Assembly (NCBI GenBank): GCA_903813345.2
Contig: CAIIXF020000012.1
Location: 30,345,001 to 30,409,000 of the forward strand
DNA length: 64,000 bases
Direction: 5' to 3'
Source of the DNA: Owenia fusiformis
Taxonomy: Eukaryota; Annelida; Polychaeta; Sabellida; Oweniidae
A model generated the notes under the pieces. It was not told where the DNA came from. It ran no database searches and saw only the letters and a program-made list of their open reading frames with translations. The first letter of the stretch is position 1. The number at the start of each line of letters is the position of its first letter. Positions 57,074 to 64,000 of this stretch are shown here, one piece after another. The translations under genes were made by a program, and so were the position numbers.

Positions 57074-58408
57074 CAGAGATTAATGTTTCCAAACTGTTTT
57101 GAAACAAACTAACGTCTTGTTTTCAACCTACACCTTGCTCATTTCTGTCGTATTTAATAAAACAAAAATAGTATATCACGGAGGGATACGAACCACTCAC
57201 CTGGGACTTGGTTATTCACTAGCGCCATAGGCGTTCTACTATTCTGGATACAACTGACGAGTCGTATTTAAGTGGAGACAAAAGTGAGGATCATTTTGAA
57301 TTGACGCTCGGTATAAATATATAATACTTTTGTTCTTTCATATCGGTAGCTCGTTGGCCTAATGGTTAGCGTGCCTGGCTTCCATAGTCTAGGTTAGTTG
57401 ATCGAGACCCGTTCATGTCGAACTTTTTGATTTGCTTGTTGTCAAGATATAATAAGTAGGGCAAAATCCAGAAAAAGTAGATCAAAAATACTCCAATGGA
57501 GTATAAAATTGTCACCAGGATTCCGGAATGAGACGAATGTTAACTCGTGAAATCTCGGTAGATAAAGTAGGTCAGAAAATCCGGATTAATCCGAACAAGG
57601 TTCGGGAATTTCCGTCATAAGAAGTAGGTCAAAAATACTCCAATGGAGTATAAAATTGTCACCAGGATTCCGAAATACGACGAATCGAATCGGCAAACTT
57701 CGGTACAATAATGAAGTGCATAAAAATCGTGAAACAGGTGTCAGAGGCTTCCCTCATCTTTCCATAAATGGTTCTAAAAGCCTTATATGGATCTATCACG
57801 TGACATTCAAAATGACGTTCCTATATGGTTCTATGGGCCTTATATGGATCTTTCGAACACGTGACCAAATCAAAATCAAAATCAAAATTTTACCTATTGG
57901 ATGGGATTTCATAGAAAATATCAAAGAAAACATATTCTCGTGATCCTTAAATCACTTAAATTCGATCATTTTATCTTCACCCCTTGATGGAATTTTATGA
58001 AAGAAGTTATGAAAACACATCATCATGTAAGGGTTTTCACCTAAATTAGCTCGTTTTATCTTGACCCTTCAATTGAATTTCATTGAAAAATGTTTCATGA
58101 AAAATATCATGTTATGATTTGTATTTAAATAAGACCGTTTCATTTAAATACTTGCTGGATAATATTTCATTAAAAAACGCACTTTAAAAATATTTCAGGA
58201 TTTGCCTTAATTTATCAATGTAATGTAAGTATTAGATTGACTCTCAAATAGGGTTCTATTTTAACTTTTTTATTGAAATTAATACTAGGCAGGACTCACT
58301 CTCTAAATAGCTAATAAAAATTCAACCCTTGGATGTGATTTCGTTGAAAAAAAAATATGACAAGTCCAGAATCAAATGATTTGTCCAGAACCTCTTAAGA
58401 TCCTGTTT
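57074..58408. repeat. Foldback arm 2 (1,335 bp)
   Basis: Inverted partner of 50,812-52,146. The two arms share the same short open frames, evidence of high identity rather than coding. Confidence 0.88.
57335..57404 (+). repeat. tRNA-like sequence in foldback arm 2
   Basis: Plus-strand copy of the tRNA-like element in arm 1 (TGGCCTAATGGTTAGCG ... GATCGAGACCC). Confidence 0.55.
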
Positions 58409-58489
58409 TATAGAAAGTATAGAAACTATAGACATCTGATTTGTCGAAGACAGTTACAGTACAGGTCTTGCCGAAGATCTTATAATTAT

Positions 58490-58640
58490 GCATCGCGGCG
58501 CAGAACTTCGGTGCATCCATCGGTGCATCGATGCACCCATTTCGGTGCATCGATCGGCGCGTTCGATGCACCGATTGATGCACCGATCGTTGCAATGGGG
58601 AATTCTGTCGGTGCATCGAATGTTGCGCCGATCGGCACAA
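58490..58640. repeat. GC-rich GGTGCATCGA decamer cluster
   Basis: GGTGCATCGATGCACC, CGATCGGCGC and related GGTGCATCGAT motifs repeat in both orientations about ten times in 150 bp; TCGATCGGCACAT recurs at 58,857. It is strikingly GC- and CpG-rich against an AT-rich background and has no counterpart at the left edge of the foldback. Confidence 0.75.
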
Positions 58641-58916
58641 GGGACAGGGTAAATTACAATGGGGACAGATTATTTTTTAGTCTGATATCTGTACATTTAG
58701 ATTGTACGCCAAACGTATAAATACTTTATAATCCTACTCTTCGAACACAGTATTTTAATTAGACATTGACTTTTAACAAATATAAGCCAGCTCAAAATAC
58801 TGTATATTTGAAATGTTTCGTACAATTTGCGTTTGTTATATATAACCCGACATTGCGTCGATCGGCACATATTTTCACTGATCATTAATAAATAACGTCT
58901 TTACATGTATGGGGAA

Positions 58917-59480
58917 AAGCAGATAGAAAGTATAGAATCTATAGACATCTGATTTGTCAAAGACAGTTATGGGGAAAAGCAGATCGAAAGTATAGAAAGT
59001 ATAGAAACTATAGACATCTGATTTGTCGAAGACAGTTATGGGAAAAAGCAGATCGAATGTATAGAAAGTATAGACATTTGATATGTCGAAGTCAGTTCTG
59101 GGAAATAGCAGATAGAAAGTATAGAAAGTATAGAAACTATAGACATCTGATTTGTCTAAGACAGTTATAGGAAAAAGCAGATCGAAAGTATAGAAACTAT
59201 AGAAACTATAGACATCTGATTTGTAGAAGACAGTTATGGGGAAAAGCAGATCGAAAGTATAGAAAGTATAGAAACTATAGACATCTGCTTTGTCAAAGGC
59301 AGTTAGTATGAAAGGGCATTTCGAAAGTATAGAAACTATAGACATCTGATTTGTCAAAGGCAGTTGGTATGAAAAAGCAGTTCGAAAGTATAGAAAGTAT
59401 AGAAACGTCGAAGGTAGATAGTATGAAAAAGGAGATCGAAAGTATAGAAAGTATAGACAATGTATAGAAAGTATAGACAT
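58917..59480. repeat. Array of about 65-70-bp GAAAGTATAGAAACTATAGA units
   Basis: Units contain GCAGATCGAAAGTATAGAAA, CTATAGACATCTGATTTGTC and GAAGACAGTTATGGG, about eight copies. The minus strand stays open for 203 codons (58,875-59,486) with a 22-23-residue peptide repeat FDKSDVYSFYTFYTFDLLFP; there is no promoter or signal peptide evidence, so I treat it as a repeat. Confidence 0.82.
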
Positions 59481-59751
59481 TGCCATAATTCTGGATATAC
59501 CTCACAAAAAGGACATTTTGTATAAAAGTTGTTTTCTGAAACATTGTCACAAATGTCAGCTCCGGTGGTCACTATCAACCAATATTCAATGCCATGTAAA
59601 ATATTACGGATGTAACCAAGTAAATGCACATTTGGTGATATTACAGAAAAATGTTTTTTCTATTATTTTGGAAAATTTCAGGTAAGATACTTTATTATTA
59701 ACAATTTGAGAGCAAAAAGTAGCGAATATATTGCTCGGCCCTTGTAATATT

Positions 59752-59860
59752 TGATTACTAGTGACATCCTATTTAGCAAAGCGTTTTCATTATTTACAGA
59801 TCTTCCGAACACCATATCATGGGCATTAAAATCAGGATTAACATTAAATAATTTGTTCAT
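59752..59860 (-). pseudogene. Tx1/L1-like RT scrap cut by the mariner-bounded segment
   Basis: MNKLFNVNPDFNAHDMVFGR and then NENALLNRMSLVIKYY, stopping at the TIR. It is the counterpart of the gene A scrap at 13,515 and of the relic at 47.2 kb. Confidence 0.6.
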
Positions 59861-60941
59861 ATTTCACCAGTCTCGTGTTGTAACTTACACTGCGCGTTCA
59901 ACTGTCACGTTTAATTTAGTACACAGTCGGTGATTATATCCACAACATCTCTAGGGGGCTTCTGTGATCTTGAACGTCTTTCTTTCTATTTCTAATTTTT
60001 GGGCCCTAAATCTGCCAAATTTAAATAAATCGGCATTCACTCAAAATATAATATCATGAAAAAACACACAGCGTGAGCAATGAGGGAATATGGGAATGAG
60101 AAACATCAACATCATTCAAAGTAAGTTGTATGGTTATGTGTCGGTCATGGAAATAAAAAGAAAGCATATAGCATGTGGAATAGGAATGTAACGGTTACAT
60201 ACATCGCTATTCCCATAAAGTTATAACATGATCATAGGTGAAACTGATAGTGAAATGTATTGTTTCCTGGTTTGGCAATGACTCATTCTTTGCTTTAATT
60301 TAAATATAAACATAAAAATATGAATAAAAGTAGTTTTTGATTGTACGTTTATATTTCACATCGTTTTTAAGTAATTTTGTATCCTTTTTTAACACTTGCT
60401 TGATAAAGTTTTACGAAGACAATTGAACTTATTCAAAAATTATATAACGATGATCTTAACGCTCATATACCGGCTCATATACCGGTACAGTTGAGTCAGA
60501 ATTACTTCAGAATTTGACAACCTTATCTTATAGAATCGCATTTTAAAGTAATATCACGATAGCTTTGCATTTAAAACGACTACTCGTATTGTTGTGTTTT
60601 AGAGTAGAAGCCTGGTACTGGGAGGGATTCTGACTTCAATTTCATTACCACTTTAAGGGCCAAAATTCCCCTTTGACATGAAACGTTGCCAACTACCTTT
60701 TAATGAGCATCCCTTTCTTATTGAAGCAATGGATCTCACATACTTTGACCCAAGAATACAATTGTCTGGTTAAAATCGGCACTTTTTACAGAAAAAAATG
60801 GAGGCCAGATCTAAAAGGCGCACAATCCCATCCTTTCAAACGATAAATGAAATCATAGGACAAACTTCATCATCGTTTGTTTCTAAAGAGGTCAGTTGCT
60901 CAATATCTAGGTTCGTTACATCGAGGTTCATTGCCAATGTA

Positions 60942-61083
60942 ATGCCTGGGTCACATATGCTCTGGTCCATCGGCCGGCGCCCGGCCGATTGAGTGTTTTG
61001 TTCAATATTGTATTTAATTTTGAACAAAATACTCAATCGGCCGGGCGCCGTAGTGAAAATTGGAGCAAATGTGACCAAGGCAT
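60942..61083. mobile_element. GC-core palindromic MITE, copy f (partner of copy a)
   Basis: Same insertion as 11,818-11,959 seen in inverted orientation, so it was present before the copies separated. Confidence 0.82.
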
Positions 61084-61389
61084 AAGGCCCATCCTTCGTC
61101 ATGCCGTTTACATAAAAGAAGTTTGTTCAACCTAACTATCTCCAGTTGATTTTGGCAAAGTTTAAGACATCTACATGCATTTCAACCAGGTCAGTTATTA
61201 AACGTACGATGCCCCAGCCCATCAACGTGCCTATTGGCAAGTAATCATTAAGTGTTACGTAAAACCTTCCAAAAAACCGGTTTAGGCTATAGTCTACTGA
61301 ATCGGTCATTTTTTTAAAACTTGGGCGAGTTGGAAAATTCCTGATCGTCTCCCTGAAGATAAAACAATTCGCGAGACATAATTATTATG

Positions 61390-62690
61390 CAAGGGATGCA
61401 CAAGCCAATATATATTCTTGTTATAGTTCAGTGAACATCCTACTATATAAGACCATACTTGAGCGAGGGTAATCGAAGTACAAAACAGTGATAGTCAACC
61501 TATGCCTGCCATTACCCAAAATTTTGTCGTATCAAAATATCAATTTTCCCATAAGCATTAGAAGATTCTGAAACTGGACCTTGAATTAATTGTGAAAAGG
61601 ATTTGATTGTCAAAATAGAAAAAATAGAATAATTGCGTCGCGATATATACTACAATATTGCTACATAAGCAGACAGAGGTGTATATACAATGACTTCAAC
61701 CTGAGTAACGCTAAATATGTTTCCGGGATAGCGTTTCAGTCATATTTGACGCCAACCGTTCGTTGGTCATAGCTTGCCACAATACGGCCGCCGTACCTTA
61801 TGCGTTCCCTTTTAGATACATTTATCAATCAAATGGATTCTTAAACCGATTGGATGTTATATTGAAATTTAGAATGACACAAACGATTGGCCGTCAAAAA
61901 ATTATCATTTGAAAGTACTATATACTTGTATACAATCCCACTTATTTTCTCCGTACGGAAACTACAGCAGATGCTACAAATTGCAGTGGAAATTAAACTA
62001 CTATAAAAGAGAAAAAACGCAAAAATAGCAAATATACTGATAGGCCCTTAGAAAATCTAGCCCCCTCATTGGCGGGTCCGAAAGATTTAAGGGGCCCAGA
62101 ATATGTTTATTCCGACATAAACTGAGCAATTTTGATAATAAACTGGCCTCATTGGGTATTCCTTTTTATTTTGAACATATTTTCAGCAAAAAGGGTCCGG
62201 ATTTTCCCTCCTTTTGCTTTTTTGCCCCTGTACTGCTTAATCGTATGAATACCCAGGCCACCCAGAAAACTAGTTACAGAATTGTTCAGCACCAAAGTCA
62301 AAGTAGCTAAATGACATGCCAAATAATCGTTTCTAGGAACTGATACCCGCAGGTGTACTTTTTTGACAATCAAATCCATTTCACAATTAATTTAAGGTCC
62401 AGTTTCAGGAGCTTAATGGGAAAATTGATATTTTGATACGACAAGATTTAGGGTAATGGCAGGCATAGGTTGACTATCACTGTTTTGTACTTCGATTACC
62501 CTCGATCAAGTATGCTCTTATATAGTGGGATGTTCACTGATACCCTAGCTTGTATAACAAGAATGTATATTGGCTTGTGCATCCCTTGGATAATGATTAT
62601 GTCTTGCGAATTGCTTTATCTTCAGGGAGACGATTTTAATAAACTGGGATTTTCCAACTTAAAAAATGACTCTCGATCAAGTATGGTCTA
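61390..62690. repeat. Local inverted duplication inside gene B intron 1
   Basis: The sequence GGTAATGGCAGGCATAGGTTGACT ... CATCCCTTGGATAAT at 62,370-62,690 is an inverted copy of about 61,370-61,590. Gene A has only one copy (10,960-11,150), in the ancestral position. Confidence 0.75.
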
Positions 62691-62944
62691 GGGTGCTAAC
62701 AGGATAAAGTTTAAAGTGTGTTCTATCTATAAGTTTGAAAGTTACAATGCATGGCTTTTAACGTTAAATTATTTACTTCGAAGATATGGTGCCGGATATT
62801 TAAAACTTTGAAAAGTATATGATATTTGGGCAAAACCATTCAAGTTTCTGAGTAACTAATTTTGCTCTAAACTTTTATTTTGTCCATGGGACAACCTCTT
62901 TAGTTTTTATCATCGATTTAAGAAACCAAATAAACTTCGCTTAC

Positions 62945-62978
62945 CTTATTTCGTTTTCGCTCGGCCTCCTACCGTATG
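62945..62978 (-). other. Gene B exon 1 (5' UTR, start approximate)
   Basis: Same leader sequence and GTAAGC donor as gene A exon 1, on the minus strand. Confidence 0.5.
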
Positions 62979-63002
62979 AGTCAATGACATTAATTGTGCA
63001 AT

Positions 63003-63012
63003 TTTATATATA
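63003..63012 (-). promoter_or_regulatory. TATA box of EGF gene B
   Basis: TATATATAAA on the minus strand, the outer limit of identity with gene A. Beyond it the sequence reads CAGTCTAGAGGATAAGG on the plus strand, unrelated to the gene A upstream. Confidence 0.6.
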
Positions 63013-64000
63013 CAGTCTAGAGGATAAGGTAAAACCACCAGAGTGTGATACCATAACAGACCTGACCTCCCACTGTTATGGGCGGATCATGGTCACTCCA
63101 TAGATCACAGAATTTTCACAGTTAATGGGTTCAGTGAATAGGTAAGGAAACCAGTGACCGTAACTGCTGTAGAAGTTATATGTTATAAATGTATTATGGC
63201 TTGTGTTGGGTTCAGAATACATTTGTTGATTGTTAATTTTACATTCCATATTTTGTAAAAATAATCCAACATCATATTAATTTTCTTCATGTTTCTCTTA
63301 TTCATTTATCTATCATACACATGAAATACGTAAATTGATGAATTATCAAAGTTGTGAATTATCAAAGAGAAAAACAATAAAACAATACTGAAACTGAATA
63401 CTGCAAAATTACAGAATGAATCAAACGGTTATATTCTACATGCCATAAGATTAAAAACTAGACAACTTAAGTGATTCACTTATTTTTGATTTATATATCC
63501 AGCTATATCTTTAATGTTTATTTACATACAAATATAAAAAGAGTTATGAAAAAACAATGAAACATTTCTTACATGCAAATTAACAGAATGAATCCATAAC
63601 TATATGACAATGATGATAAATGTTTGAAATAACATAGTTTGATTTATCATTTTATTCAAAAATAATTAGAACATCGATCATAGGCTTTATTGTTCTATAT
63701 TCTAGCAACAAACATTGTTCTTTGAATATTAATTATGCTGTTACTATCTCATATTTGAAGTACTCTGCTAATATGATGCATTTTGTATAATTTATAAGAA
63801 ATCTAGACCAGTTTTGAAAATACAGCCTGTATTTTGTCAGGGCTAGTTTTAAAACAATTATAGTTTTGGGTTTTCAATAAATGCTAGAATAGTTGTAATC
63901 ACTCATACATTCCACATACATATGTAAATCAATAACACTTAATTATGCAGCTTATAATTTAATTGTACAATTTGTAAATGACTTTTGTGATCTCATCAAA
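63013..64000. other. Upstream flank of gene B, nothing recognised
   Basis: AT-rich; no frame or repeat recognised. It directly follows a TA and could be the end of a transposon that extends past the window. Confidence 0.4.

Larger units (their letters stand above)
49537..59744. mobile_element. 10.2-kb segment bounded by mariner TIRs
   Basis: CAAGGGCCGAGCAATATATT and CGCTACTTTT at 49,537-49,566 recur inverted at 59,715-59,744, a 30-bp TIR flanked by TA on each side. The flanks are both Tx1-relic sequence (IKYY on one side), consistent with insertion into that relic. A normal mariner is about 1.3 kb; here roughly 9 kb of foldback and other repeats lies inside. Nested insertion is the simplest reading. 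Confidence 0.75.
59810..63012 (-). repeat. Inverted copy of 9,951-13,575 (gene B promoter and intron 1 part)
   Basis: Reading on the minus strand, this is collinear with gene A from the TATA box through intron 1 at very high identity, e.g. both copies carry the same MITE and the same ATGACGAAGGATGGGCC context. Differences include absence of the hairpin MITE near 61,400 and an additional inverted stretch at 62,370-62,690. Confidence 0.88.

Overview
The window is eukaryotic, AT-rich, repeat-laden and gene-poor. It contains short phase-1 exons with GT..AG borders, AATAAA, a TATA box, two lineages of non-LTR retrotransposon, mariner/Tc1-like DD[34]D elements, hAT-like and CACTA-like elements and many MITEs. 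The host-gene content is a terminal exon of a small GCRA-motif secreted protein and two copies of a secreted multi-EGF gene. This suits a marine invertebrate, possibly a mollusc or another lophotrochozoan; the species cannot be fixed from sequence alone.

Layout. 1-306: last exon of a + strand gene. 1.6-3.2 kb: 1.6-kb TIR element. 4.5-7.9 kb: decayed non-LTR retrotransposon with endonuclease and RT (- strand). 9.95-20.0 kb: gene A (+), with TATA box, 5' UTR exon, signal-peptide exon and four EGF exons, running into a 500-N gap (20,001-20,500). 62.98 down to 22.07 kb: gene B (-), an inverted copy of gene A that starts at an identical TATA box (63,003-63,012). It has the signal-peptide exon at 46.7 kb and eight EGF exons, seven of them clustered at 22.1-25.9 kb. 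Its introns carry very large insertions.

Gene B intron between 25.9 and 46.3 kb holds a Tx1/L1-like fragment, a 1.05-kb near-perfect palindrome, a 3.1-kb array of a 49-bp repeat with higher-order structure, and the relic of a multicopy nuclease-like gene. That relic (33.7-44.9 kb, -) is cut by a 7.2-kb CACTA-like element with a 3-bp target duplication and by a 5'-truncated non-LTR retrotransposon. Gene B intron 1 (46.7-62.9 kb) holds a Tx1/L1-like relic with a 993-bp mariner-like element inside it, and a 10.2-kb segment bounded by mariner TIRs. The latter contains a mariner D34D transposase fragment and a pair of 1.33-kb inverted arms.

Main reading: genes A and B are either a genuine head-out inverted duplication or two haplotypes joined in opposite orientation at the gap. 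Introns next to EGF exon 5 are almost identical between copies, yet the exon itself carries several amino-acid changes. The copies also provide natural empty sites for several transposons. Tandem duplication of exon-plus-intron units, with truncated pseudo-exons left behind, shows the EGF array being built and eroded by birth and death. No prokaryotic features, CRISPR arrays or intact canonical RNA genes were found.
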